A DNA stretch of 64,000 nt from Caenispirillum bisanense (GTDB lineage: Bacteria > Pseudomonadota > Alphaproteobacteria > Rhodospirillales > Rhodospirillaceae): assembly GCF_900230255.1 (NCBI RefSeq), contig NZ_OCNJ01000011.1, positions 62,001-126,000 on the forward strand, written 5' to 3'. Position 1 is the stretch's first letter. Each line of letters begins with the position of its first letter. The notes under the pieces were generated by a model. It searched no databases and was not told the origin of the DNA. It saw only the letters and a program-made list of their open reading frames with translations. Below, in pieces: positions 1 through 9,513 of this stretch. The position numbers and the translations under genes were made by a program.

Positions 1-304
1 CGCCGGTGCGGGTGACGCCTTCCTCCCCCAGCATGGCCCAGGCCGCCGGCCAGTCGGCGGCGGTGCCGTGGCCGGCGGCGGCTTCAAGCATGGCGCGGAA
101 GGCGGGATCGCGCGCCGTGGCGTACTGGGCGCCGTGGTCGAAGGCGAGCCCGCCGTCGCGGCGGCGGGTGGCGAGACGACCGCCGATGCCGCGGCCCTTG
201 TCGAAGATCACCACCGACAGGCCTTCGTCGGCCAGCGCCCGGGCGCAGGCGAGACCGGCCATGCCGGCGCCGATCACGGCGATGGGGGCGGAAGAGGGAC
301 TCAT
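1..304 (-). CDS. FAD/NAD(P)-dependent oxidoreductase, renalase-like (N-terminal part)
   Basis: Only the first ~101 residues are present; the gene runs off the left edge. The protein opens with a hydrophobic strand and the dinucleotide-binding motif GAGMAGLACARAL (residues 12-24), then DKGRGIGGRLATRR, the second conserved stretch of renalase-like flavoproteins that act on reduced or amine substrates. Start chosen at the ATG ending at 304, which gives the usual few residues before the Rossmann strand. It would bind FAD in the cytoplasm; the substrate cannot be inferred. It is the first gene of a leftward unit, and a 17-bp palindrome lies about 100 bp upstream. Confidence 0.8.
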   Translation of the reverse strand, partial: MSPSSAPIAVIGAGMAGLACARALADEGLSVVIFDKGRGIGGRLATRRRDGGLAFDHGAQYATARDPAFRAMLEAAAGHGTAADWPAAWAMLGEEGVTRTG

Positions 305-400
305 GCGGCGGCTCCTGGTCGAGGTGCGAATGTGCGCAGCCTTTACGGTCGTTGCGGCACGAGTGGTTTCCTCTCTCCTCACACTGGGGGTGCGGCGGTC

Positions 401-417
401 ATTGTGCAATGCACAAT
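401..417. promoter_or_regulatory. Perfect 17-bp palindrome, candidate operator
   Basis: The sequence ATTGTGCA-A-TGCACAAT is a perfect inverted repeat around one central base. It lies between the stop of the HIT gene and the start of the oxidoreductase, and is much more AT-rich than its surroundings. Its core, TGC-N3-GCA, is the pattern described for PhaR-type regulators of polyhydroxyalkanoate genes, but that link is only a guess. Position suggests control of the leftward oxidoreductase gene. Confidence 0.4.
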
Positions 418-428
418 CCGATGACCGA

Positions 429-836
429 TCAGTGAACCTGCAGTTTCGCCGCCAGCGCCAGCAGATCCTCCATGGGCGGGTCCTTGCGCGGCCAGCCCAG
501 CTCCACCCCGTCGCCGGCGCGGCGCGGGAGCACGTGGACGTGGACGTGCGGCACCGTCTGCCAGCCGGCCGCCCGGTTGGCCTGCAGCACCGTCACCCCC
601 TCCGGCGCGAAAGCCGCCTGCACCGCCTTCGCCACCTTGTGGACGGTGCGGAACAGGGCGGCGGCCTCGTCCTCGGTCATGTCGAGCAGGGTCTCGGCCG
701 GGCGCTTGAGGGCGACCAGCACGTGGCCGGGGTTCACCTGGCCGGCGTCCATGAAGGCGAAGGTCAGGTCGTCCTCGTAGACCTTGGCGCAGGGCAGCTC
801 GCCCTCGATGAGGCGGGTGAAGATGGTGCGGGTCAT
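429..836 (-). CDS. HIT family nucleotide-binding hydrolase
   Basis: A 135-residue histidine-triad protein. The signature PHVHVHVLP (HxHxHxx, the catalytic histidine triad that attacks the alpha-phosphate) lies at about residues 112-120, and the N-terminal half carries the family pattern FxRLIEGELPCAKVYED and NPGHVLVALKR. Members hydrolyse nucleotide conjugates such as adenosine phosphoramidates or dinucleoside polyphosphates in the cytoplasm. Length is typical. The gene follows a methyltransferase by 17 bp on the same strand, so the two are probably co-transcribed. The ATG at 836 gives the canonical HIT N terminus; a longer reading is not supported. Confidence 0.9.
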   Translation of the reverse strand: MTRTIFTRLIEGELPCAKVYEDDLTFAFMDAGQVNPGHVLVALKRPAETLLDMTEDEAAALFRTVHKVAKAVQAAFAPEGVTVLQANRAAGWQTVPHVHVHVLPRRAGDGVELGWPRKDPPMEDLLALAAKLQVH

Positions 837-853
837 GGCGGCGGCAGGCTCCT

Positions 854-1459
854 TCAGGCGGGGCGGCGGGCGACGAGGCGGGTGACGGAGGCGGGGCCGC
901 GGTGCAGCAGGCCCTCGGCCAGCTCGGTCTCCACCTCCTCGAGCAGCAGGAACTCCATGCCGCGGAAATCCTCTTCCAGCGTCGCGGCGTCGTAGAGCAT
1001 CTCGCGCACCGGCGGCCCGCCCGAGCCGCGGCCCAGCTGGTCGGGGTGGAAGACCTCCATGAGCAGCAGGCCGCCAGGCTTGAGGGCGGCGTACATGGAA
1101 TGGTGCATGGTGCGGCGCAGATCGGGGCCGAAGTGGATGTAGATGGCGGCGACGGCGTCGAAGGTGCCGACCGGCCACACCCAGTCCGTCAGGTCGGCCA
1201 CCTGGGCGCGGATGTTCACCCGGCGGTCGAGCGCCAGCTTGAGCGCCTTCTGCACGGCCACGGGCGAGCCGTCCACCGACGTCACCCGCAGGCCCTCCCC
1301 GGCCAGCCAGACGCCGTTGCGCCCCTCGCCGTCGGCGACGGCCAGCACCTCCATGCCGCGCTCCAGCCGGTGGCGCTGTGACACCAGGAAGGCGTTGGGC
1401 TCGGTGCCGTAGACGTAGTCTCGGCCGGCGAACTTGTCGTCCCAGAACGAAGCGGACAT
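854..1459 (-). CDS. Class I SAM-dependent methyltransferase (TehB-like)
   Basis: A 201-residue methyltransferase. It begins MSASFWDDKFAGRDYVYG, a start shared by small TehB/UbiE-type methyltransferases, followed by motif I written here as VLAVADGEGRNGVWLA (SAM-binding loop), the acidic SVDGSPVA and a post-I region ending in LKPGGLLLMEVF. The substrate is unknown; relatives act on tellurite or selenite, thiopurines or other small molecules. The start at 1459 is preceded by a GAGGA ribosome-binding site; an upstream in-frame ATG would add 32 uncharacteristic residues. It leads the leftward unit that ends with the HIT gene. Confidence 0.85.
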   Translation of the reverse strand: MSASFWDDKFAGRDYVYGTEPNAFLVSQRHRLERGMEVLAVADGEGRNGVWLAGEGLRVTSVDGSPVAVQKALKLALDRRVNIRAQVADLTDWVWPVGTFDAVAAIYIHFGPDLRRTMHHSMYAALKPGGLLLMEVFHPDQLGRGSGGPPVREMLYDAATLEEDFRGMEFLLLEEVETELAEGLLHRGPASVTRLVARRPA

Positions 1460-1572
1460 CGGATCCTCGCGGCGGTGAGCAATGGGCGCTGCTACCATGG
1501 ACGCTCGCGTGGCAGGCGTGCAACACCCCGTGGGAATCTCCGCCATGGTTTGCATTGCAGCGAAATCGTGGG

Positions 1573-1601
1573 TTGATAGTTCATTGCCAAATCGTTAAGA
1601 G
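1573..1601 (+). promoter_or_regulatory. Candidate sigma-70 promoter for the winged-helix gene
   Basis: TTGATA (1573-1578), a 17-bp spacer and TAAGAG (1596-1601) form a reasonable housekeeping-type promoter in the 262-bp divergent region between the methyltransferase and the gene at 1722. The stretch around it is clearly AT-richer than the rest of the region. No mapped start site supports it. Confidence 0.3.
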
Positions 1602-1721
1602 TGCCGAGTTCCCGAAAGGGTACGGGGTGCGGCGGATCCGACGAGCTTCGGCACAGGATCCGGCCGGCGGACGCAGCGGGGGCGGCGGTCGCGGGCACGA
1701 TCCACAAGTGGAATTCGTCCG

Positions 1722-2192
1722 ATGTCCGGCATTCTGTCCGCCTTGACCACGTCGCATGCCAGTCAGGTCTTCACCGTCGCCCGGCTCGCCGCCCAGGCGT
1801 TCGAGCGGCGGGTGGGTCGCCTCGGCCTGACCGGCGAGCAGGCCATGATCCTCAGCGCCGTCCTCGACCACGCCAGCCTGCGGGCCGACGCCCTGCCGGC
1901 CCCGGCCGGGTGCCTCCCCGCCGATGCCCGCGACGCCGCCATCGGCCAACTGGCGGCGGAAGGCCTGGTGAGCGTCTCCGCCAACGGCCACCTCTCCGCC
2001 ACCGCCGAGGCCGAACCGCTGCGCCCGGCGCTGACGGCGGCGCTCGACCGCATCGACACGGTGGCGACCAACGGCCTCGACCCCATGGCGCGGCAGGCCG
2101 CCCTCTACCTGCTCACCCGCTTGGCCGACAACCTGGCGCGCGACGTGGTGGGCGGCACGCCCGCGCCGGCCGCCCGGCCCTGCCCCGCCTGA
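1722..2192 (+). CDS. Small MarR-like winged-helix protein, function unknown
   Basis: A 156-residue soluble protein. The central part (LTGEQAMILSAVLDHA, then DAAIGQLAAEGLVSVSANGHLSATAEAE) has the helix-turn-helix and beta-wing layout of MarR-type regulators, and the C-terminal third is helical, as expected for a dimerisation helix. The match is by pattern only, and the recognition helix is not clearly basic, so it could be an enzyme-less relative. It is divergent from the methyltransferase and about 110 bp ahead of a membrane-protein gene on the same strand. No ligand or target is evident. Confidence 0.5.
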   Translation: MSGILSALTTSHASQVFTVARLAAQAFERRVGRLGLTGEQAMILSAVLDHASLRADALPAPAGCLPADARDAAIGQLAAEGLVSVSANGHLSATAEAEPLRPALTAALDRIDTVATNGLDPMARQAALYLLTRLADNLARDVVGGTPAPAARPCPA

Positions 2193-2303
2193 CCGAAGTT
2201 TAAGGTGCCGCCGCAGCCCGGCGGCGCTATAGTCCCGACTCGCGGCGGCCGGAAGAGCCCCGCGAGCCGCCTGCGGGCGGCGTTGGGGGACGCGGGCACC
2301 GTC

Positions 2304-3323
2304 ATGCATGATCGAAATCGGTTTTTGCGGCAGGCCCTGCACTGGGCCGGCGTCGCCTTCGCGATCGGCATCCTCGCCGCCGCCGTCTTCGTCGTCCACC
2401 GCGCCCTGTCGCAAGTGACCCTGAGCGAGATCCTGGCCGCCGCCGGCCGGGTACCGGCGACGGCGGTCTGGCTCGGCCTCGGCTTCTCCATCCTCAGCCA
2501 CACCTGCCTCTGCCTGGTCGACATGATGGCCATGCGCTGGGTCGGCGCCCGGCAGCCGTGGTACAAGGTCTTCGCCGCCAGCTTCGTCAGCCAGGCCGTC
2601 AGCCACAACGTCGGCTTCGGCGCAGTGACCGGCGGCGCCATTCGCTACCGTATGTATTCCCACAATCGGCCGGGCGCGCGGGTGAGCCCCGGCGCCATCG
2701 CCCGCATCATGGTGTTCACCGGCGGCAGCTTCGGCCTCGGCGCCGTGCTGTGGATGATCGTCGCCCTGCTGTGGAGCCCCCGCCAGGCCGCCGCCATCAC
2801 CACCCTGCCCGTCGAGATGATGCACCTGCTGGCGCTGGCCGGCATCGCCGTGGTGGCGGTCGCCGCCGTGTGGACCTTCCTGGTGCGCCGGCCGCTGCCC
2901 CTGCCGGGCCTACGGCTCGATCCGCCGCGGCGCTGGATGCTGCCGTTGCAGGGCCTGCTCGCCATGGGTGACGTCGCCTGCGCCGGGCTCGTGCTCTACA
3001 CCTTCCTGCCCGAGCACGCCGACCTCAACGTGATCCTCTACCTCGGGCTCTACACCACCGCCCTCATGGCCGGCATCGCCAGCCACGTGCCCGGCGGCCT
3101 GGGCGTGTTCGAGGGCGCCATCCTGGTCATGTTGCCGGGCATGCCGCCCGAGCAGGTGATCGGCGCCGCCCTGCTCTACCGCCTGACCTACAATCTGGTG
3201 CCGCTGCTGCTGGCGGGGCTGATGATGGGCCTGTTCGAGCTGACCCATCGCAAAGCCCCCGCCGCCTCGCCGGCACCGACCCCCGGTTTGCCGAACGAGG
3301 CGGCGGAGGAACTGGCGGCCTGA
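2304..3323 (+). CDS. UPF0104 / lysylphosphatidylglycerol synthase-type membrane protein
   Basis: A 339-residue integral membrane protein with about eight hydrophobic segments. It shows the family landmarks NVGFGAVTGGAIRYRMYS and HVPGGLGVFEGAILVML, typical of the transmembrane flippase domain shared with MprF. It lacks the cytosolic aminoacyl-transfer domain, so lipid lysinylation is unlikely; a role in lipid or hopanoid transport is more plausible. The ATG at 2304 was preferred over one 99 bp upstream because the extra residues are polar and arginine-rich and precede no conserved sequence. It converges on ccrM, which is encoded on the other strand. Confidence 0.75.
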   Translation: MHDRNRFLRQALHWAGVAFAIGILAAAVFVVHRALSQVTLSEILAAAGRVPATAVWLGLGFSILSHTCLCLVDMMAMRWVGARQPWYKVFAASFVSQAVSHNVGFGAVTGGAIRYRMYSHNRPGARVSPGAIARIMVFTGGSFGLGAVLWMIVALLWSPRQAAAITTLPVEMMHLLALAGIAVVAVAAVWTFLVRRPLPLPGLRLDPPRRWMLPLQGLLAMGDVACAGLVLYTFLPEHADLNVILYLGLYTTALMAGIASHVPGGLGVFEGAILVMLPGMPPEQVIGAALLYRLTYNLVPLLLAGLMMGLFELTHRKAPAASPAPTPGLPNEAAEELAA

Positions 3324-3357
3324 CCTCCCCCCGGGGCGGCCGCCAGGGTCGCCTGCG

Positions 3358-4619
<1,262 letters not shown>

Positions 4620-4637
4620 CACGATATTGGGAATGTG

Positions 4638-5282
4638 TCAGTTTTGCCACAGTGTGGGGAATTCGCACTCCGGCAGCAGCTCGCGCACCGGCGCGAACGA
4701 CCTGCGGTGGTGAATGGTCACCCCGAACTCGCGCATGGCGGCACGATGCTCGGCGGTGCCGTAGCCCGCGTTGCGCTCCCACCCATAGCCCGGAAAGGCC
4801 GCCGCGAGGGCCGTCATGGCGCGGTCGCGGGTGACCTTGGCGACGATGGAGGCGGCGGCGATGGACAGGCTGAGGCCGTCGCCGCCGACCACCGTGCGCA
4901 CGGCGCAGCCCAGGCTGAGCGGTGGCGCCCGGTTGCCGTCCACCAGCGCCACGTCGACGGCGCAGCCGAGCGCATGGCAGGCGCGGTCCATGGCCATGTA
5001 GGTGGCGCGCAGGATGTTGTGGGTGTCGATCTCGGCGACCGAGGCCTCGCCGACGCCGATGCGGGCGGCACCGCAGGCGTGCAGCTCGGCGAACAGGGCC
5101 TCGCGGCGCTTCTCGGTCAGTTGCTTGCTGTCGTTGAGGCCGGCCACCAGCGACTTCGGCAGGGCGTCGCGGTCGAGGATGACGGCGGCCGCCACCACCG
5201 GCCCGGCGAGCGGGCCGCGCCCGGCCTCGTCGATGCCGCAGACGGTGCCCGTCTCGGCCCATTCCAGCATGAAGTCAGGCAT
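4638..5282 (-). CDS. rnhB: Ribonuclease HII
   Basis: A 214-residue RNase HII, which cuts RNA in RNA-DNA hybrids and removes misincorporated ribonucleotides from DNA. The N-terminal catalytic block CGIDEAGRGPLAGPV carries the DEAGRG motif with two of the active-site acids, and ALVDGNRAP and SIAAASIVAKVTRDR supply the other conserved blocks. The ATG at 5282 overlaps the last 8 bases of the antiporter gene, implying translational coupling. Reading further upstream would only add an arginine-rich out-of-family extension. It is followed on the same strand by the ccrM control region. Confidence 0.95.
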   Translation of the reverse strand: MPDFMLEWAETGTVCGIDEAGRGPLAGPVVAAAVILDRDALPKSLVAGLNDSKQLTEKRREALFAELHACGAARIGVGEASVAEIDTHNILRATYMAMDRACHALGCAVDVALVDGNRAPPLSLGCAVRTVVGGDGLSLSIAAASIVAKVTRDRAMTALAAAFPGYGWERNAGYGTAEHRAAMREFGVTIHHRRSFAPVRELLPECEFPTLWQN

Positions 5283-6753
5283 CGCGGCGCGGCTCCGGCT
5301 CCGGCGGCGTCGGGTCCGCCGGGCTTTCCGGTTCGGGTCCGGCGTCAGGCGCCACCTCGGACGCTCCTTCGGCCGGGGCGGCCAGCTGCGGGTCGGGCTC
5401 CGGGTCCGGTTCGAGAGCCGGCGGGTCAGGCTCCGGCTCCGGCTCCGGCGGCTCGGGACGCGGCGGCGGCGGCAGGGGCGGCGCCTCGCCGCGGATACGG
5501 CTGAGGGCGAAGTGCGACGCCCAGCGCACCTGCCGCGCCTCGTGCCCATAGACGGTGACGAGCAGGTCGCCGAGGCCGCTGAAGCGCCGCCGCCCCACCG
5601 TGCCCAGGCGGCGCATGCTGGCGAGCCACAGCGGCGAGAACATCAGGCTGAGCACGGTGACGGCGACGACGAACTGTTCCTCCCGCGCGCCCAGCAGGCC
5701 GAGCGACCGGCCCTGGCTCGACAGCAGGAACGAGAACTCTCCGATCTGCGCCAGCGCCACGCCGGCCAGGAAGGCCTGCGGCCAGGGCGTGCGCAGCAGG
5801 CGCAGGGCGCCCAGGTTGAGCGCCGTCTTGAACACCGTCACCCACAGCAGCACCACCAGCACGGCGCCCAGGTTCTCCCACACGAAACCGACGTCGAGCA
5901 GCAGCCCGACCGACAGGAAGAACACCATGAGCAGCAGCGCCTGGATGGGCTGCGCCGCGTGCTCCATGCGCCGGGCGATGGACGAATTGCCGAGCAGCAG
6001 GCCGGCCAGGAAGGCGCCGTAGCCCGCCGACAGGCCGATGAGGCCCGAGGCCGCCGCGCCGCCGAAGCACAGGGCGAAGGCGGCCAGCGGCGCGAGGTCG
6101 GTGTGCTCGGCGACGGTGGCGGCGAAGGGCAGCTTCACCTCGCGCCGCAGGAGCAACCAGATGAGCCCGACCAGGATCAGCACGGCGGCGGCGATGCGCG
6201 CGCCGTCCATGTAGGTCACCTCGTCGGGCCGGTGCAGCATGGCGATGGCGAGCATCATGGGCACCACCGCCATGTCCTGGGCGATGAGGATGCCGACGGT
6301 CAGGCGGCCGGCGGGGGTTTCCATCTCGCCGGTCTGCTGCAGCAGCTTGATGACCACGGCGGTGGACGACAGAGCCACCGCGAAGCCGAGCAGCACCGAC
6401 ATGCCGAGGCTCCAGCCCGCCACCTCGTGCATCACCAGCATGACGCCGACGCTGCCGCCCACCTGGATCAGGGTGGTGACCAGCGCCTGCTTCCACACCG
6501 CCATGAACTTCCGCACCGACAGTTCGAGGCCGATGATGAACAGCAGCATCAGCACGCCCAGCTCGGCGAGCAGGCTGATGCTGTCACGGTCCTGCACGAG
6601 GCCGAGGACGGACGGGCCGAGGATCACGCCCGCCACGATGTAGCCGACGATGGCCGGCTGCTTCAGGCGATGCAGGATCAGGCCGCAGCCCATGGCGATG
6701 AGCGCGGTGACGGCGATGGCGGTGACGTCGGTATGGGCGTGCGCGGCTTCCAT
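5275..6753 (-). CDS. Kef/CPA2-type cation:proton antiporter
   Basis: A 492-residue monovalent cation/proton antiporter with about 12 hydrophobic segments. Family landmarks include VGYIVAGVILGPSVLG, LLFIIGLELS, GFAVALSSTAVVIKLL, QDMAVVPMMLAIA and AQIGEFSFLLSSQG. It lacks the C-terminal TrkA-N nucleotide-binding domain of KefB/KefC; instead, the last ~65 residues are a proline- and glutamate-rich tail, probably cytoplasmic and disordered. The ATG at 6753 is preceded by AAGG at suitable spacing; a GTG nine bases upstream is an alternative. It is the first gene of the antiporter-rnhB pair, with an 8-bp overlap. Confidence 0.88.
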   Translation of the reverse strand: MEAAHAHTDVTAIAVTALIAMGCGLILHRLKQPAIVGYIVAGVILGPSVLGLVQDRDSISLLAELGVLMLLFIIGLELSVRKFMAVWKQALVTTLIQVGGSVGVMLVMHEVAGWSLGMSVLLGFAVALSSTAVVIKLLQQTGEMETPAGRLTVGILIAQDMAVVPMMLAIAMLHRPDEVTYMDGARIAAAVLILVGLIWLLLRREVKLPFAATVAEHTDLAPLAAFALCFGGAAASGLIGLSAGYGAFLAGLLLGNSSIARRMEHAAQPIQALLLMVFFLSVGLLLDVGFVWENLGAVLVVLLWVTVFKTALNLGALRLLRTPWPQAFLAGVALAQIGEFSFLLSSQGRSLGLLGAREEQFVVAVTVLSLMFSPLWLASMRRLGTVGRRRFSGLGDLLVTVYGHEARQVRWASHFALSRIRGEAPPLPPPPRPEPPEPEPEPDPPALEPDPEPDPQLAAPAEGASEVAPDAGPEPESPADPTPPEPEPRRDA

Positions 6754-6873
6754 GGCCGGCACCTTAGCGGATGTGGATGCGCCTGGGAACGGGGTTGCGG
6801 GTCCGCGCGCGCCCGTCTTGTGTCGCCGCCGCCGCCGGTTACAATGCCCTCGGATCGAGAGGGAACCCCGACG

Positions 6874-7485
6874 ATGATGCGACTGCTACCGCTGCTCCTG
6901 GCCACCGGCGCCCTGGCCGCCTGCACCACCCTCGGGCTCGGCGGCGACGGTGGCGGCGAGGCCGCGCCGGCGGCCGCCCCGGCGACCCCGGTGGCGCTCG
7001 ACACGGCGCCGGCGCCGGCGCCGGCGGAGCTGTCGGCGGCGGCGCAGACCAGCCACTACGTCCTGCCGGAGACGGAAACCCTGCGCGTCGCCCGCCTGGA
7101 GGCCACCGCCCTGCCCGACGGCCGCACGGTGGAACAGGTGGACCTCGGCCGCGGCTTCATGGTCATCGAGAGCCTGCCCGGCGAGGCCGCCTTCAAGCCC
7201 TTCCCCCACGACGCCTTCCTGCCCGCCGCCGACGCCGTGGTGGCGCGCAACAGCGACGGCACCCTGCAGCGCGCCAGCGACGGCTATGCCGACGGCATCA
7301 ACTGGGCGCTCTACCAGGGGGCCGTGCCCTGCCTGTTCGCCCAGGGCTCCTTCGGGCCGGACACGCCCAACGGCAAGCAGCACGCCGCCCGCCTGCTGCT
7401 GTGCGGCCAGCCCGACGGCAGCTCGGCGCCGGGCGACGTGAAGGAGGAGGCGCTCGCCTTCCTGCGCGGCCTGGCGCCGCGCTGA
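6874..7485 (+). CDS. Predicted lipoprotein of unknown function
   Basis: A 203-residue exported protein. A short hydrophobic signal ends in the lipobox LAAC (Cys17), followed by a low-complexity Gly/Ala/Pro linker up to about residue 55 and then a compact domain with two cysteines (PCLFAQGSF and LLLCGQPDG) that could pair. The two ATGs at the start are adjacent. No catalytic motif or family could be recognised. It is divergent from the antiporter and converges on the radical SAM gene, so it appears to be a single-gene transcript. Confidence 0.75.
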   Translation: MMRLLPLLLATGALAACTTLGLGGDGGGEAAPAAAPATPVALDTAPAPAPAELSAAAQTSHYVLPETETLRVARLEATALPDGRTVEQVDLGRGFMVIESLPGEAAFKPFPHDAFLPAADAVVARNSDGTLQRASDGYADGINWALYQGAVPCLFAQGSFGPDTPNGKQHAARLLLCGQPDGSSAPGDVKEEALAFLRGLAPR

Positions 7486-7492
7486 GCGGGGC

Positions 7493-8596
7493 CTACAGCA
7501 GTGCCAGCTGGTCGCCCTTGCGGGGCGGCGGGCGGAACAGGGAGGTGTCGAGCGCCAGGTCGCGCGGCTCCATGCCGAAGCGGCGGGCGGCGATGCGGAA
7601 GCGGTTGCCGATCATCTGCGCGATCGGCCCCTCCCCCGTCATGCGCTTGCCCCAGGCCGATTGGTAATAGGTGCCGTCGCGCGACTGGCGGATGAGCGAC
7701 AGCACCCGCTCCGCCCGGTCGGGCTTATGGGTGCGCAGCCATTCCTCGAACAGGTCGCGGATCTCGAGCGGCAGGCGGAGGAAGATCCACCCCGCCGCGT
7801 CGGCACCGGCCTCGGCGGCCTTTTCCAGGATGCGCTCGATCTCGTGGTCGGTGAGCGCCGGGATCACCGGCGCCACCATCACCGCCGCCGGAATGCCGGC
7901 GTCCACCAGCGCCTTGATGGCCGCCAGCCGGGCGCCCGGCGTCGCCGCCCGCGGCTCCAGCACCCGCTGCAGGCCGCGGTCGAGCGTGGTGAGCGACAGC
8001 GCCACCCGCACCAGGCGCTGTTCCGCCATGGGCGCCAGGATGTCGATGTCGCGCGTCACCAGCGCCGACTTGGTGACGATGGTCACCGGGTGATGGTAGT
8101 CGCGCAGCACCTCCAGCACGCCGCGCATGATGCGGCGGTCGCGCTCGATGGGTTGGTAGGGGTCGGTGTTGGTGCCGATGGCGATGGGCGCGCAGCGGTA
8201 GGACTTGCGGCGCAGTTCCGCCTCCAGCAGGGCCGGCGCGTCGGGCTTCTCGAACAGCCGGCTCTCGAAGTCGAGCCCCGGCGACAGGCCGAGGTAGGCA
8301 TGCGTCGGCCGGGCGAAGCAGTAGACGCAGCCGTGCTCGCAGCCGCGATAGGGGTTGATGGAGCGGTCGAAGGGGATGTCCGGCGAGGTGTTGCGGGCGA
8401 GGATCGAGCGGCTGGCGTCGCGCTGCACGTGGGTGCGCAGCGGCGGCAGGGCGTCCCAGTCCTCCTCCGGCGCCGGCTCGACGGGGGCCTGTTCCCAGCC
8501 GTCGGGCTCGCGCTCGCGGGTGAAGCGCTCGTAGCGGCCGACGGCGTTGCTGACGGCGCCGCGCTTGGGCGTCGGGGTGTCGGGGGCGGTGGTCAT
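7493..8596 (-). CDS. PA0069-family radical SAM protein (spore photoproduct lyase-like)
   Basis: A 367-residue radical SAM protein. The iron-sulfur ligand motif is CEHGCVYC (Cys86, Cys90, Cys93), within NPYRGCEHGCVYCFARPTH, which is characteristic of the PA0069 branch distantly related to spore photoproduct lyase. Later blocks GTNTDPYQPIERDRRIMR and VTKSALVTRDIDIL are also typical. The reaction is not established; related proteins are found next to DNA-repair genes in some bacteria. The gene is monocistronic as far as can be seen and converges on the lipoprotein gene, with 7 bp between stops. Confidence 0.88.
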   Translation of the reverse strand: MTTAPDTPTPKRGAVSNAVGRYERFTREREPDGWEQAPVEPAPEEDWDALPPLRTHVQRDASRSILARNTSPDIPFDRSINPYRGCEHGCVYCFARPTHAYLGLSPGLDFESRLFEKPDAPALLEAELRRKSYRCAPIAIGTNTDPYQPIERDRRIMRGVLEVLRDYHHPVTIVTKSALVTRDIDILAPMAEQRLVRVALSLTTLDRGLQRVLEPRAATPGARLAAIKALVDAGIPAAVMVAPVIPALTDHEIERILEKAAEAGADAAGWIFLRLPLEIRDLFEEWLRTHKPDRAERVLSLIRQSRDGTYYQSAWGKRMTGEGPIAQMIGNRFRIAARRFGMEPRDLALDTSLFRPPPRKGDQLALL

Positions 8597-8751
8597 GGGC
8601 CTCGCTCGCGGAGCCTCGGGGGATCACCGCCGCATCATGGCCGAAGAATGAGAACAAAACAAGATCATCACACACCCCCATGGCAAGCGGCAGGGGCGCG
8701 GCGGCGGCCTTGCGCCTATTCCGGCGGAGGCCCTTTTCGCTGGAGGATGCG

Positions 8752-9513
8752 ATGAACGACGACAACCTGAAGAATGCCCTGCTTGCCGTCATGGCGCTGC
8801 TCGCGCTGCTCGCCGGACTGTGGCTGTCGGCCCTGCTGAACAAGGCGCTGGCGGCCGAGGCGCCGCCGCCGGACCCGTGGCAGGCGGCGCTGGAGGACGC
8901 GGCGGTGCCGACGCCGGCCAAGCGGCGCACCGACCTGATCGCCATCGCCGCCGACACGCCGGGACTCGAATGGCGCGACGGGCGGGTGAAGATGCTCGCC
9001 TGGCTGTCGGAGGAAACCTATGCCCACCGCTTCGCCGGCCGCACCCGCGTCACCACGCCGGCCGGCAAGCCCACCCTGTGGCTTACGGCGGCGCCCGAGG
9101 TGCGCGATTTCTGCCACGCCCTGGAGACGCCGGACCCGACGCCGCGCCTCAAGCAGTACCTCGGCCTGTCGCCGGCGCAGCCCTTCGACGTCTTCGTCGA
9201 GCTGTGGGTGAGCCCGGCGGACCTGCGCCGCCCCTGCCCCGACGACGAGATCCACGACCACGCCTGCGAGGTCGACAGCGGCCCGCCCGCCGCCGGCCGC
9301 ACCGCCGAGCCCGGCTGGTGGGCCGACCTCTACCGCGACGCCTATCACCTGGCCGGCCGGCCGTGGACACGGCTCGGCTATACCTACGACTGGGGGCGTG
9401 ACGGCATGGGCGGGGCGAGCGAGTTCGTGGTGCTGCCGGCCGCGACCGTGCGCATCGCCGCCGCCTATACCACCGCGGAATACTGCGGCGGTGCCCGCGT
9501 CAGCCGGCCATGA
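8752..9513 (+). CDS. Membrane-anchored or exported hypothetical protein
   Basis: A 253-residue protein. A strong Shine-Dalgarno (GGAGG) precedes the ATG at 8752. Residues ~8-33 form a hydrophobic segment ending in AALAAEA-type sequence, consistent with a signal peptide or N-terminal anchor, so the rest is periplasmic. The mature part has four cysteines (DFCHALE, RPCPDDE, HACEVD, EYCGGAR), an even number that could form disulfides, and the hydrophobic stretch GKPTLWLTAAPEV. I do not recognise the family. Its last 14 bases overlap the convergent PaiB gene. Confidence 0.75.
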   Translation: MNDDNLKNALLAVMALLALLAGLWLSALLNKALAAEAPPPDPWQAALEDAAVPTPAKRRTDLIAIAADTPGLEWRDGRVKMLAWLSEETYAHRFAGRTRVTTPAGKPTLWLTAAPEVRDFCHALETPDPTPRLKQYLGLSPAQPFDVFVELWVSPADLRRPCPDDEIHDHACEVDSGPPAAGRTAEPGWWADLYRDAYHLAGRPWTRLGYTYDWGRDGMGGASEFVVLPAATVRIAAAYTTAEYCGGARVSRP

